A stretch of DNA of 64,000 bases, taken from assembly GCF_014199595.1 (NCBI RefSeq), contig NZ_JACHNX010000003.1, positions 186,001 to 250,000 on the forward strand. The letters run 5' to 3'. A program made the translations under genes and the position numbers. Of the stretch, positions 1 through 7,701 are shown in pieces. The notes beneath the pieces were generated by a model, which saw nothing but the letters and a program-made list of their open reading frames with translations, was not told the DNA's origin and searched no databases. How positions within the stretch are numbered: position 1 is the first letter of the stretch; each line of letters starts with the position of its first letter. Source of the DNA: Sphingomonas yabuuchiae (GTDB taxonomy: Bacteria; Pseudomonadota; Alphaproteobacteria; Sphingomonadales; Sphingomonadaceae).

Positions 1-305
1 ACATTGTATTCGGCTGGACCGGTTATATTCCCGAGAGTTGCCGCCATGGTTTCATCGGCGTGCCGATCAACGGGCGATGGGCGTTCTGGGGCTGGCCCAA
101 CCGCTTCCTGCAACGGATGCGCGACGCCGATGTCGAGGTCGTCATAGCGGGTCCGATGGGAAACAAGAGCGGCGATCCGGGCCTGACCGATCCTGTTCAA
201 CTCGATGCAGTGCCACAGCAGTATAACGGCCGGTTGCTGACCGACGATGTTGAGAGGATTGGCCCGGCCGTCCTGAAACGCTGGCCGTTGCAAGCGACCC
301 GATAG
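1..305 (+). CDS. GDPD-like phosphodiesterase, C-terminal part
   Basis: The gene enters from the left edge; the first whole codon is at 3 and the stop is TAG at 303-305, leaving about 100 residues. The segment has the C-terminal look of the glycerophosphodiester phosphodiesterase family (FGWTGYIPESCRHG near the start, then a PINGRWAFWGWP stretch, ending in LLTDDVERIGP). That family hydrolyses glycerophosphodiesters or related phosphodiesters. The catalytic N-terminal barrel lies outside the window, so the assignment rests on tail resemblance only. Confidence 0.55.
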   Translation, partial: IVFGWTGYIPESCRHGFIGVPINGRWAFWGWPNRFLQRMRDADVEVVIAGPMGNKSGDPGLTDPVQLDAVPQQYNGRLLTDDVERIGPAVLKRWPLQATR

Positions 306-394
306 ACAGCCATTCAGCCCCTCGACAGCTTGCGGGGGTCAGACCTGCACCCCAACTGTATTGATGCAACAGGACGCGTAAGGAGTTTATCGCC

Positions 395-892
395 ATGTCC
401 ATCCTGTCCCGCTCCCCCCTCGCCCTCCCGCTGCTGGCGGCATTGGTGCTGTCGGCCTGCGATCGGCCGAACCAAGGTACGTCGATCACGGTGAACGGCT
501 CGGATGGCGAAACGCTGGCGTCGGTCGATGGCAAGTCGGGGGAGGTGAAGCTGGCGCTGCCCGGCTTTTCCGGCGCGTTCAAGCTGCCCAAGGTGTCGAT
601 GGAGGCCGATAATTTCGAGCTGAACGGCGTGCATCTCTATCCCGGCTCGACGATCCGCAACGTCGATGTCGGCAATGGCCGCGACAAGGCGTTCACCATG
701 ACCTTCGACAGTCCGGCCGATCCGGCGACCGTGCGCGACTGATTCCGCGACAAGATGGGCGAGGCCGACTTTACCCTCACCGATCAGGGCGGCGCGCTGG
801 TCGGCAAGACGGCGGAGGAGAAATCCTTCCGCCTCGACCTGCGCCCCTCGGGCGGCGACCGATCGACAGGGACGATCACGCTCGGAGGATAA
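395..892 (+). pseudogene. Small lipoprotein gene interrupted by an in-frame TGA
   Basis: The frame begins with ATG at 395, preceded by a GGAG-like site, and encodes a signal peptide with a lipobox ending at Cys22 (VLSAC). A TGA at 740-742 stops it after 115 residues. The same frame then runs open for 49 more codons (FRDKMGEADF onward) to TAA at 890-892, with the same composition and a natural-looking end. One base change, TGG to TGA, would explain it: DPATVRD-W-FRDKM reads as one domain. The family is not recognised beyond being a small exported lipoprotein. It could be a young pseudogene, a truncated but functional protein, or a sequencing error. Confidence 0.6.
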
Positions 893-978
893 TGGGTGGG
901 GCGGATGACGCACCCTGTTCGGAGATGACGGGCGCGTTATATAGGGGCCAGCCTATTCGATTTTCTGGACATATCGCC

Positions 979-1935
979 ATGACCGACACCCGCTCCGCCG
1001 AGGTTCCGACGCTCAGCCTCGCCGACCAGGACCGTGACCCCGAGGGCTTTGCCGCCGCCTTGGGCACATCGTTCGAGCGGTTCGGTTTCGCCATCGTCGC
1101 GGATCATGGCGTGCCCGCCGAACTGATCGACCGCGCCTGGGCGCAGACCAAGGCGCTGTTCGACCTGCCCGAGGAGGAGAAGCGCGGCTATCACGTCCCC
1201 GGCGGCGGCGGCGCGCGCGGCTATACCCCGTTCAAGACCGAGATCGCGAAGGATGCCAAGGTCGTCGACCTGAAGGAATTCTGGCATGTCGGCCGCGAAC
1301 TGCCCGAGGGGCACCCCTATGCGGACCGGATGCCCGCCAATATCTGGCCCGACCGCCCGGAAGGGTTCCGCGCGGATTTCGTCGAACTGTTCTCGGCCTT
1401 CGATCGCGCGGGCGACCGGCTGCTGTCGGCCATTGCGCGGCATCTGAAGCTGGACCCCCACTGGTTCGATTCCGCCGTGAAGGACGGCAATTCCGTCCTG
1501 CGCCTGCTCCACTATCCGCCGATCCCCGCCGATGCCGAGGGCGTCCGCGCAGGTGCGCATGAGGACATCAATCTCATCACCCTGCTGCTCGGGGCCGAGG
1601 AAGCGGGCCTCGAACTGCTCGACCGCGATTCGGGCGAGTGGCTGGCGATCCGCCCGCCTGAAGGTGCGATGGTGGTCAATGTCGGCGATATGTTGCAGCG
1701 GCTGACCAACCATGTCCTGCCTTCGACCACGCACCGGGTGGTCAACCCGCCGGTCGAGCGGCGCGGCTTCTCTCGCTATTCGATGCCCTTCTTCCTGCAC
1801 CCGGCGCCGGACTTCCTGATCAAGACGCTGCCCGGCACGATCAGCGAGGGGCATCCGGATCGCTATCCGGAGCCGATCACGGCGCATGACTATCTGTTCG
1901 AGCGACTGGTCGAGATCGGGTTGATCAAGAAGTAA
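979..1935 (+). CDS. 2-oxoglutarate/Fe(II)-dependent oxygenase, isopenicillin N synthase-like
   Basis: A protein of 318 residues. The N-terminal DIOX_N-type half carries FERFGFAIVADHGVP at about 32-46. The C-terminal half has the iron facial triad His194-x-Asp196 (AHEDIN) and His252 (STTHRV), and the oxoglutarate-binding Arg266-x-Ser268 (SRYSMPFF). These residues mark an active non-haem iron dioxygenase; the substrate cannot be read from sequence. The frame is open back to 892, but the ATG at 979 matches where homologues begin, whereas the upstream extension has low-complexity, non-conserved character. A TATATA stretch near 940 may be a -10 element. Confidence 0.87.
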   Translation: MTDTRSAEVPTLSLADQDRDPEGFAAALGTSFERFGFAIVADHGVPAELIDRAWAQTKALFDLPEEEKRGYHVPGGGGARGYTPFKTEIAKDAKVVDLKEFWHVGRELPEGHPYADRMPANIWPDRPEGFRADFVELFSAFDRAGDRLLSAIARHLKLDPHWFDSAVKDGNSVLRLLHYPPIPADAEGVRAGAHEDINLITLLLGAEEAGLELLDRDSGEWLAIRPPEGAMVVNVGDMLQRLTNHVLPSTTHRVVNPPVERRGFSRYSMPFFLHPAPDFLIKTLPGTISEGHPDRYPEPITAHDYLFERLVEIGLIKK

Positions 1936-1957
1936 TTCAGGCGGATCGCCTGGGGCT

Positions 1958-2094
1958 TGCCCTCCCCCAGCCCCTCCCGCTTGCGGGAGGGGAGCGGCAA
2001 GATCAGCGGTTTGAATTTAAATTGCCCCCCTCCCGCAGTCGGGAGGGGCTACCTTAAAGCCCCCCTCCCGCAAGCGGGAGGGGCTGGGGGAGGG
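1958..2094. repeat. Cluster of three short GC-rich palindromes (family A)
   Basis: Between two convergent genes lie three copies of a palindrome with arms of the type CCCCTCCCGC/GCGGGAGGGG, at about 1971-1993, 2025-2048 and 2062-2086. Two of them are flanked by CCCTCCCCCAG or its complement. Related copies are at 23786-23892 and 37667-37707. They could fold in RNA and help end convergent transcription; no T-run follows, so they are not classical terminators. Confidence 0.75.
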
Positions 2095-2126
2095 AACGGG
2101 GTCTCACCGAGACCAGCGTCCAACAA

Positions 2127-3416
2127 TCACCCCAGAATATGCATCAGCAACGGCTGCCCGACCAAACTCTGGCTCCCGCGCAACCGCTCCAGCGCCTGTG
2201 CCACCGCGCGCTCCGGCCCCTCATGCGTCACGATCGCGATCATCACCCCGCCATCGGCCGCCTCGCCGCGCTGGATCAGGCTTTCGATCGACACCCCCGC
2301 ATCGCGCATCGCGGCGGCGATCTCGGCCAGCACGCCGACCTTGTCCTGCACCGTGAAGCGCAAATAGGCACGCCCGCGCCGCTCGCCGCTGTCGGCCTTG
2401 GGCGCCGGGGTCAGCTCATGTGCGGGCATGGCGAAGGACGCGCCATATTCGCCGCGCGCGATGTCGATCAGGTCGGCGACGACCGCGCTGGCGGTCGGGC
2501 CGTCGCCCGCGCCCGCGCCCTGGAACAGCAACCGGCCGACGAAATTGCCCTCGGCGACGACCGCATTGGTCGAGCCGGTGACATGCGCCAGCGGATGGTC
2601 GAGCGGCACCAGATGCGGATGCACGCGCTGGAACAGGCCGCTCGCTCCTTCCTCCGCCACGCCGACCAGGCGGACACGGTAGCCGAGCGACGCCGCCTGC
2701 GCGATATCGGCGGCCAGCACATGGCGCACGCCGCCGATCGCGACGTCGCCGAACGCAGGCTGCGTACCGAAAGCGATGGCGGCCAGGATCGACAGCTTGT
2801 GCGCGGCGTCCACGCCGTCGATGTCGAAGCTGGGGTCCGCCTCGGCATAACCCAGCGCCTGCGCTTCCGCCAAAACCTCGGCGAAGTCACGGCCTTCGGC
2901 TTCCATCTTCGACAGGATGAAATTGCAGGTGCCGTTGAGGATGCCATAGACGCGCGCGATGGCGTTGGCCGCCGCGCCCTCGCGAAGCCCCTTGATGACC
3001 GGGATGCCGCCCGCCACCGCCGCCTCGAATTTCAGCGCGGCGTTGGATTCCTCCGCCTTCTGCGCCAGTTCCAGCCCGTGATGCGCCAGCATCGCCTTGT
3101 TGGCGGTGACGAAGCCGCGCCCCGCCCCCAGCGCGGTGCGTGCCAGCGTCAGCGCGGGGCCGTCCGAACCGCCGATCAACTCCACCACCACATCGGCATC
3201 CGGGTGCGAGGCCAGCGCGGCGGTATCGTCCACCCATTCGAAGCGCGACAGGTCGACACCGCGATCCTTGGTCCGGTCACGCGCGGAGACGGCGACGATC
3301 TCGATCGGGCGACCGGCGCGCCGGGTAATCAGGTCACGGTTCGCATCGAGCAGGCGAATGACGCCGCCCCCCACCGTGCCCAGTCCCGCCAAAGCCACTC
3401 GCAAAGCATCGCCCAT
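2127..3416 (-). CDS. hom: Homoserine dehydrogenase
   Basis: A protein of 429 residues, the usual length of the ACT-containing form. It reduces aspartate semialdehyde to homoserine, the branch point to threonine and methionine. The N-terminal Rossmann motif AGLGTVGGGV is at residues 10-19. The catalytic part follows (VANKAMLAHHG, GILNGTCNFILSKM, EADPSFDIDGVDAAHKL). The C-terminal ACT domain begins near 350 (YLRFTVQDKVGVLAEIA) and suggests allosteric feedback. The frame stays open far upstream, but the ATG at 3416 is the family start. It diverges from the exonuclease at 3540. Confidence 0.95.
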   Translation of the reverse strand: MGDALRVALAGLGTVGGGVIRLLDANRDLITRRAGRPIEIVAVSARDRTKDRGVDLSRFEWVDDTAALASHPDADVVVELIGGSDGPALTLARTALGAGRGFVTANKAMLAHHGLELAQKAEESNAALKFEAAVAGGIPVIKGLREGAAANAIARVYGILNGTCNFILSKMEAEGRDFAEVLAEAQALGYAEADPSFDIDGVDAAHKLSILAAIAFGTQPAFGDVAIGGVRHVLAADIAQAASLGYRVRLVGVAEEGASGLFQRVHPHLVPLDHPLAHVTGSTNAVVAEGNFVGRLLFQGAGAGDGPTASAVVADLIDIARGEYGASFAMPAHELTPAPKADSGERRGRAYLRFTVQDKVGVLAEIAAAMRDAGVSIESLIQRGEAADGGVMIAIVTHEGPERAVAQALERLRGSQSLVGQPLLMHILG

Positions 3417-3473
3417 CGTCCAAATCCTGTATCCGGAGCGTTTGTTGAGTGCAGGCGGGTAGCGGATAGAAAT

Positions 3474-3506
3474 GGTCGCTGTCGAGCCGGTCAGCGACCT
3501 TTTATT
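3474..3506 (+). terminator. Terminator-shaped hairpin in a divergent intergenic region
   Basis: GGTCGCTG (3474-3481) and CAGCGACC (3492-3499) form a perfect 8-bp stem with a 10-nt loop, followed at once by TTTTATT on the plus strand. It sits 33 nt before the exonuclease start, where no annotated rightward gene lies upstream. It could end a short leader transcript or act as an attenuator. Shape alone supports the call. Confidence 0.4.
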
Positions 3507-3539
3507 GCTCGAATGGGGCAATGCCGCTAAAGGCCGTCC

Positions 3540-4103
3540 ATGATTTCCCCCGATTTCGTGGTCATCGACGTCGAAACCGCCTGTTCGCGGACCAGCAGCA
3601 TCTGCCAGATCGGCATCGTCGGCTATGCCGCGGGCGTCGAAGTGCTGGCCTATGAGACGCTGGTCGATCCGTGCGACGAATTCAGCGCGTTCAACATCAA
3701 TATCCACGGCATCACCGCCGATCATGTGCTGGGCAAGCCGACCTTCGCCGCGCTGCATCCCGAACTGGCCGGCCATCTGGCGGGACGGGTGACGGTGGCG
3801 CATTCGGGCTTCGACAAGGGCGCGCTGGGCCGCGCCTGCGAGCGCGACGCCCTGCCCCCGATCGCCGCACGCTGGCTGGATAGCGTGACCATCGCCCGGC
3901 GGGCCTGGCCGGAATTGCCCAATCACAAGCTCAATACGCTGGCGGCCTTCCTGGAACTGGAGCACCGGCATCACGATGCGCTCAGCGATGCGCGCGCGGC
4001 GGGGCAGGTGGTGCTGCGCGCGATGGCCGCGACGGGCATGACTCTGGCCGACTGGTTCCTCCCGCCGCCGTCCGCGCGCTCGCGACGGCAAGTCCGTCGC
4101 TGA
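3540..4103 (+). CDS. DEDDh 3'-5' exonuclease (DnaQ-like)
   Basis: A protein of 187 residues made essentially of one RNase T/DnaQ fold. Motif ExoI is DVE at residues 10-12 (VVIDVETACS). ExoII lies near FDKGALGRACE. ExoIII has the HHDALSDARAAG signature, placing it in the DEDDh class. These enzymes remove nucleotides from 3' ends of DNA or RNA with two metal ions. Without a polymerase-binding tail it is probably a stand-alone repair or processing exonuclease, not the replicative epsilon subunit. Confidence 0.85.
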   Translation: MISPDFVVIDVETACSRTSSICQIGIVGYAAGVEVLAYETLVDPCDEFSAFNINIHGITADHVLGKPTFAALHPELAGHLAGRVTVAHSGFDKGALGRACERDALPPIAARWLDSVTIARRAWPELPNHKLNTLAAFLELEHRHHDALSDARAAGQVVLRAMAATGMTLADWFLPPPSARSRRQVRR

Positions 4104-4171
4104 ACGGGAATTGGTCAAGTCCTGAAGCGGACAGCGCCCCTCACCTTCAGGGGAGGGGTTTCGAGAGGTCG

Positions 4172-4603
4172 TCAGGGCTCCAGATGCCCCTGAGGCCCCG
4201 GCCCATCCAGCGCTATGGGGATGCGCTGACTCTTGTCGCGCTGCTTGTCGACCAGCTTGCTGATTCCGATCCGCACCTCGTTGGCGAGCATCAGCACGGG
4301 CGTGACCAGATCGAACCCCACCTGACACCCGCCTTGCCGCGCCGGACACGGGGTGGACGAGGCGGCCAGAGCCCCCGCCCCCGTCAGTTCGGGGTTGGAC
4401 GGCACTGGCCCGGTCGGCGGCTCATCGCCGAGTTGCGGAGCCCGGTCATCCGCCTGACGCCGCCCGCAGACGATGATGTCGGCCGCCGTCCCGCTCGAAG
4501 CCGGACAGGGATCGCGCGCCAGGATCGAGAAACGGCCGCCCTCGGGTGGCGGCGGGGGCACGGCGGGCGTCGCCTGCAAAGCGATCAGCAGCAGCGGGAT
4601 CAT
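4172..4603 (-). CDS. Small exported protein A with DIIVCGRR motif
   Basis: A protein of 143 residues starting at ATG 4603, chosen because a GGAG site lies 8 nt upstream and the product then opens with a signal peptide (MIPLLLIALQATPA). The motif D-I-I-V-C-G-R-R is at 42-49. The rest is rich in Pro and Cys and ends in PIALDGPGPQGHLEP. It is a clear paralogue of the gene at 5382-5804, sharing that ending, TPC..Q.GC and VTPxLMLANE. The function is unknown. It lies 16 bp downstream of gene 4620-5009 and probably shares its transcript. Confidence 0.75.
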   Translation of the reverse strand: MIPLLLIALQATPAVPPPPPEGGRFSILARDPCPASSGTAADIIVCGRRQADDRAPQLGDEPPTGPVPSNPELTGAGALAASSTPCPARQGGCQVGFDLVTPVLMLANEVRIGISKLVDKQRDKSQRIPIALDGPGPQGHLEP

Positions 4604-4619
4604 AGCCTGTCTCCGGCCC

Positions 4620-5009
4620 TCATGGCGCGGGCTTGCGCAGAGTCGTCGTGCCGCCGCTGCCCCGGGCATTGGTGTCCATCGTCACCCCGGCAAAGCCGCC
4701 GCCGACCTGGAAGGGCGACAGATCCTTGACCGGCGTGCTCCGCGCGAGCAGCCGCGTCCGCTCCTCCATCACCCCTTCATGACGGGGATCGCCGGGCTCG
4801 GGCGGTATTTCGAAGGGAATGCGGAAGCGGTCGGCATTGCGGCGGCCGCAGACGGTGATGTCGGTGGCGTTGGGGTCATAGACGCAGCGCGTCTCGACAC
4901 TGGTCAACCGGCGGGTCCTGGCAACGATGGTGTCGACCGAGGGTGGCGGCGCATCTTCGCCCTGTGCCGACAGTCCCGCCATCACCATGACCAACATCGT
5001 CGCAAGCAT
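4620..5009 (-). CDS. Small exported protein B with DITVCGRR motif
   Basis: A protein of 129 residues from ATG 5009, with GGGAGAG just upstream and a signal peptide ending near AGLSAQG. It shares the D-I-T-V-C-G-R-R motif (50-57) with its neighbours, but otherwise differs: R-C-V-Y-D-P-N-A precedes the motif, and a Gly-rich FQVGGGFAGV segment lies near the C-terminus. The two cysteines, C42 and C54, could form a disulfide in the periplasm. No known domain was recognised. Confidence 0.75.
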   Translation of the reverse strand: MLATMLVMVMAGLSAQGEDAPPPSVDTIVARTRRLTSVETRCVYDPNATDITVCGRRNADRFRIPFEIPPEPGDPRHEGVMEERTRLLARSTPVKDLSPFQVGGGFAGVTMDTNARGSGGTTTLRKPAP

Positions 5010-5130
5010 GACGCTCTCCCGGCATCGCCAGCCCCTCTGCCTAAAGGCGGGGCCGGGTGCGATCATGCCGGATTTTCCGACCGACCGCCAGCGTCAGGTC
5101 CGATCGATATTCATGACCTGATCTTCTTCC
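5010..5130. other. Upstream region of exported protein B
   Basis: About 120 bp between the start of exported protein B and the long palindromic repeat. It should carry any promoter for the 5009-4172 pair on the minus strand. No convincing -35/-10 pair or operator was seen. Confidence 0.3.
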
Positions 5131-5330
5131 CCTCGCCCCTCTTTGAGGGGAGAGGGTTGCGCAGACTTGGCCTTTGCGAAAGCAAAGGCTTAGTCGGAGC
5201 TGGGTGAGGGGTGAAGCGCTCGCTGGCCGAGCGCGCGAGCCGTTCGGCTCGCTCGACCCCTCACCCAAGCTGCGCTAGCCAGCACGCTGGCAAGCTCCGC
5301 TAACCCTCTCCCCTATCCAGGGGAGAGGGG
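5131..5330. repeat. Long composite palindromic repeat, family D copy 1
   Basis: A 200-bp element with terminal arms CCCCTCTTTGAGGGGAGAGGG and its approximate complement. Inside are shorter inverted segments around GCGCAGACTTGGCCTTTGCG and GCTGCGCTAGCCAGC. A near-identical copy lies at 19545-19740. Both are intergenic and no coding frame is conserved. It separates exported proteins C and B in the VCGRR cluster. Confidence 0.85.
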
Positions 5331-5381
5331 AACAATAGAGGATTGTGAAGGCCGATTCGCGCTGACTGTCCCCCGCTCCGG

Positions 5382-5804
5382 TCAGGGTTCGAGATGCCCC
5401 TGCGGCCCAGGCCCGTCGAGTGCGATCGGCACGCGCCGGCTCTTGTCGCGCCTCTTGTCGAACAGTGTGCTGATACCGATCCCCGCCTCGTTGGCGAGCA
5501 TCAGCGCGGGCGTAACGACGTCGACCGGGGCGGCGCACCCCCTTTGGCTGGCCGCACAGGGCGTACCCTCGGCGCGTAACGCCTCGATGGCGGTCATTTC
5601 GGGATTGGAGGGGATCGCATGGTCGGACGGCCCGCCCCGCAGTTCGGGTGCCCGGTCGCTTCCCGGTCGACGGCCACAGACCAGGATGTCCTGCCTTGCG
5701 TCCGCAGAAGTCGGGCAATCGGGCGGGAGGATCGAGACGCGCTCCTTTCCCTCCGACGGGGCGGCGGGGACGGCCTGAAGGGCGATCAGCAACAGGGGCA
5801 GCAT
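5382..5804 (-). CDS. Small exported protein C with DILVCGRR motif
   Basis: A protein of 140 residues and paralogue of the gene at 4172-4603. It has a GAGGAGG ribosome site and a signal peptide (MLPLLLIALQAVPAAPS). The D-I-L-V-C-G-R-R motif is at 39-46, followed by DRAP, PSNPE, TPC..Q.GC and VTPALMLANEAGIGIS. It ends in the same 15 residues as its paralogue. Conservation of the tail and the cysteines suggests constraint on an exported product. No function is assigned. Confidence 0.75.
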   Translation of the reverse strand: MLPLLLIALQAVPAAPSEGKERVSILPPDCPTSADARQDILVCGRRPGSDRAPELRGGPSDHAIPSNPEMTAIEALRAEGTPCAASQRGCAAPVDVVTPALMLANEAGIGISTLFDKRRDKSRRVPIALDGPGPQGHLEP

Positions 5805-5849
5805 CGGCGATCCTCCTCGATCAGCCGATCCTAGCGCCTGCCGCTCCGG

Positions 5850-6113
5850 CTAATCAATTGCGGTGCGGAACAGCGTGCGCGGCTTGCTGGTGCAATATTT
5901 GTCGCCGACCACCGCGCAATAGGTGCCGTCATTGGCGAAGGCGCGCGCCTTGGAATCGATCGGCACCACATGGCTCGGCGCCAGGCGATAGGGCGAGGGA
6001 CGCTTGCCGCCATGGCAGGTGGACAGGGTACAGGTCGGGGTCAGGCGCGGCAGGGTCATCCGCTGCTCCCCTTCGGCAACCGGAGCGGCCCATAGCAACA
6101 ATAGCGGCACCAT
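5850..6113 (-). CDS. Small exported cysteine-containing protein D
   Basis: A protein of 87 residues beginning at ATG 6113 with a strong GGGGAGA site 7 nt upstream. The signal peptide is MVPLLLLWAAPVAEG. The mature part has four cysteines (CTLSTC, YCAVVGDKYC) and the segment PYRLAPSHVVPIDSKAR, and no recognised domain. It lacks the VCGRR motif of the neighbouring exported proteins. It lies 45 bp before gene 5382-5804 and 44 bp after the CoA-binding protein, so a shared transcript is likely. Confidence 0.65.
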   Translation of the reverse strand: MVPLLLLWAAPVAEGEQRMTLPRLTPTCTLSTCHGGKRPSPYRLAPSHVVPIDSKARAFANDGTYCAVVGDKYCTSKPRTLFRTAID

Positions 6114-6157
6114 CGTCTTTCTCCCCTTTTATACGCTGTCGATATTTGCCCTTCTTC

Positions 6158-6592
6158 TCAGTCCTGCCCGACCGGCGCGACGCCCAGGCGCGGAATCTCG
6201 ATGGCGGGGCAACGGTTCATCACGACCTTCAGCCCGGCGGCCTCGGCGCGCGCGGCGGCGGCTTCGTTGACGACGCCCAATTGCAGCCAGACCGCCTTGG
6301 CCCCGATCGCGATGGCCTCGTCCACCACGTCGCCCGCTGCCTCGGACCGGCGGAAGATGTCGACGATATCGATGGGGTCGCCCAGTTGACCCAGTTCGCG
6401 AAAGACGAATTCGCCGTGGACATGCTCGCCGGTGATCTGCGGATTGACCGGGATCACGCGATAGCCATGATCCTGCAGCCGCTTCATCACGCCGTAGGAG
6501 GGGCGGTCGGGACGGTCCGATGCGCCGACCAGCGCGATGGTCCGCGCATTCGCCAGCAGGTCGCGAATATCGTCATCGGCGGTCAACGGCAT
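6158..6592 (-). CDS. CoA-binding (YccU-like) protein
   Basis: A protein of 144 residues, one Rossmann-type CoA_binding domain. ARTIALVGASDRPDRPSYGV at 16-35 is the nucleotide-binding loop. PVNP, FRRSEAAGDVV, KAVWLQLGVVNE and VMNRCPAIE follow in the order typical of stand-alone succinyl-CoA-ligase-like CoA-binding proteins. The role in cells is not established for the family; it may sense or bind CoA thioesters. It is preceded by the Mrp ATPase and followed by small exported proteins on the same strand. Confidence 0.88.
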   Translation of the reverse strand: MPLTADDDIRDLLANARTIALVGASDRPDRPSYGVMKRLQDHGYRVIPVNPQITGEHVHGEFVFRELGQLGDPIDIVDIFRRSEAAGDVVDEAIAIGAKAVWLQLGVVNEAAAARAEAAGLKVVMNRCPAIEIPRLGVAPVGQD

Positions 6593-6685
6593 CGGCTATC
6601 CCCTATTCGCCGCCGACCTTTCGACTAACGTTCGAAAAAGCGGCGGGTTATCGCACCCCAACGCCCCGCCGTGCCGCCGGTTTCA

Positions 6686-7636
6686 TCACTGGCCGTCCAG
6701 CCAGCGCGCCACCCGCTCGGCCAGCGGCGCAAAGACCGTATCATCCTCGCCCGCCGCCGGAGGCTGCCCTGCATCGGAAGCGGTGCGGATCGCGATGGTC
6801 AGGGGCACCCGGCCCAGGAACGGAATGCCCAGCTCGACCGCCGCCGCCTCTGCCCCGCCCGATCCGAACGGGTCGGAGATACCCCCGCAATGGGGGCAGC
6901 AATAACCCGCCATATTCTCGACCAGACCGATGATCGGCACCCCCGCCTTGGTGAAAAGGTCGATGGCGCGCCGCGCATCGATCAGCGCCAGGTCCTGCGG
7001 CGTCGAGACGATCACCGCGCCTGCCGGGCGATGCTTCTGCACCATGGTCAGCTGCACGTCGCCGGTGCCCGGTGGCAGGTCGAGGACCAGCAGTTCCGTC
7101 GCGCCCCAGTCGCCATCGACCAGCTGGCTGAGCGCACCCGCCGCCATCGGCCCACGCCATGCGATCGCCTTGTCCGGTTCGACCAGCTGGCCCATCGACA
7201 GCAGCGAGACGCCATACGGGGTCGGCACGGGTTGCAGCTTGCCGTCCTGCGCCACCGGCTTCACGCCCTCGGCCGCCATCAGGCGCGGTTGCGAGGGGCC
7301 ATAGATATCGGCGTCGACCAGCCCGGTCTTGCGGCCAGCCCGCGCCAGCGCGATGGCGAGATTGGCCGACAGGGTGGACTTGCCCACCCCGCCCTTGCCG
7401 CTGGCGACCGCGATGATGCGACGCTCGAGCTTCTCGGCGGTCAGGACGACGCGGACATCCTCCGCCCCCGACTGGATCGCGGCGGCCTTCACCTCTTCCT
7501 CCAGCGCCTGGCGACCCGCCCCGTCCAGGCCGGTAGCGTCGAGCACGACCCCGGCCCGCGCGCCCTCCATCCGCACATTCGCGCGCTTGCCCGCCACTGC
7601 GGCGACCGCCGCCTTTACCGTCTCGATGATGCTCAT
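6686..7636 (-). CDS. apbC: Mrp/NBP35-family iron-sulfur carrier ATPase
   Basis: A protein of 316 residues. The N-terminal 65 residues resemble the MIP18/DUF59-type domain of Mrp proteins. The deviant Walker A GKGGVGKST is at 80-88, with DADIYGPSQP just after it and DLPPGTGDVQLT further on. Near 250 the paired cysteines YCCPHCGG form the site that in the family bridges a transferable [4Fe-4S] cluster between two subunits. It should load iron-sulfur clusters onto cytosolic apoproteins. It diverges from hflK with only 65 bp between starts. Confidence 0.93.
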   Translation of the reverse strand: MSIIETVKAAVAAVAGKRANVRMEGARAGVVLDATGLDGAGRQALEEEVKAAAIQSGAEDVRVVLTAEKLERRIIAVASGKGGVGKSTLSANLAIALARAGRKTGLVDADIYGPSQPRLMAAEGVKPVAQDGKLQPVPTPYGVSLLSMGQLVEPDKAIAWRGPMAAGALSQLVDGDWGATELLVLDLPPGTGDVQLTMVQKHRPAGAVIVSTPQDLALIDARRAIDLFTKAGVPIIGLVENMAGYCCPHCGGISDPFGSGGAEAAAVELGIPFLGRVPLTIAIRTASDAGQPPAAGEDDTVFAPLAERVARWLDGQ

Positions 7637-7701
7637 GCGCGGCAGATAGGATGCGAAGCGCGGCTTGGCACTGTTTTTGTCGGCGAACCGTTCCTATAAC
7701 G

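Noticed and set aside
892..978. Extending the 2OG oxygenase N-terminus to ATG 892
   Set aside because: The extra 29 residues do not resemble the family start, and ATG 892 directly abuts the end of the broken lipoprotein frame; the family begins at MTDTRS.
1958..2094. Repeats here and elsewhere as a CRISPR array
   Set aside because: The units are palindromic, unequal in spacing, lack unique spacers of constant length and have no cas genes nearby.
4172..6113. VCGRR cluster as a toxin-antitoxin or bacteriocin locus
   Set aside because: The proteins carry ordinary signal peptides and there is no immunity protein, leader processing site, transporter or modifying enzyme beside them.
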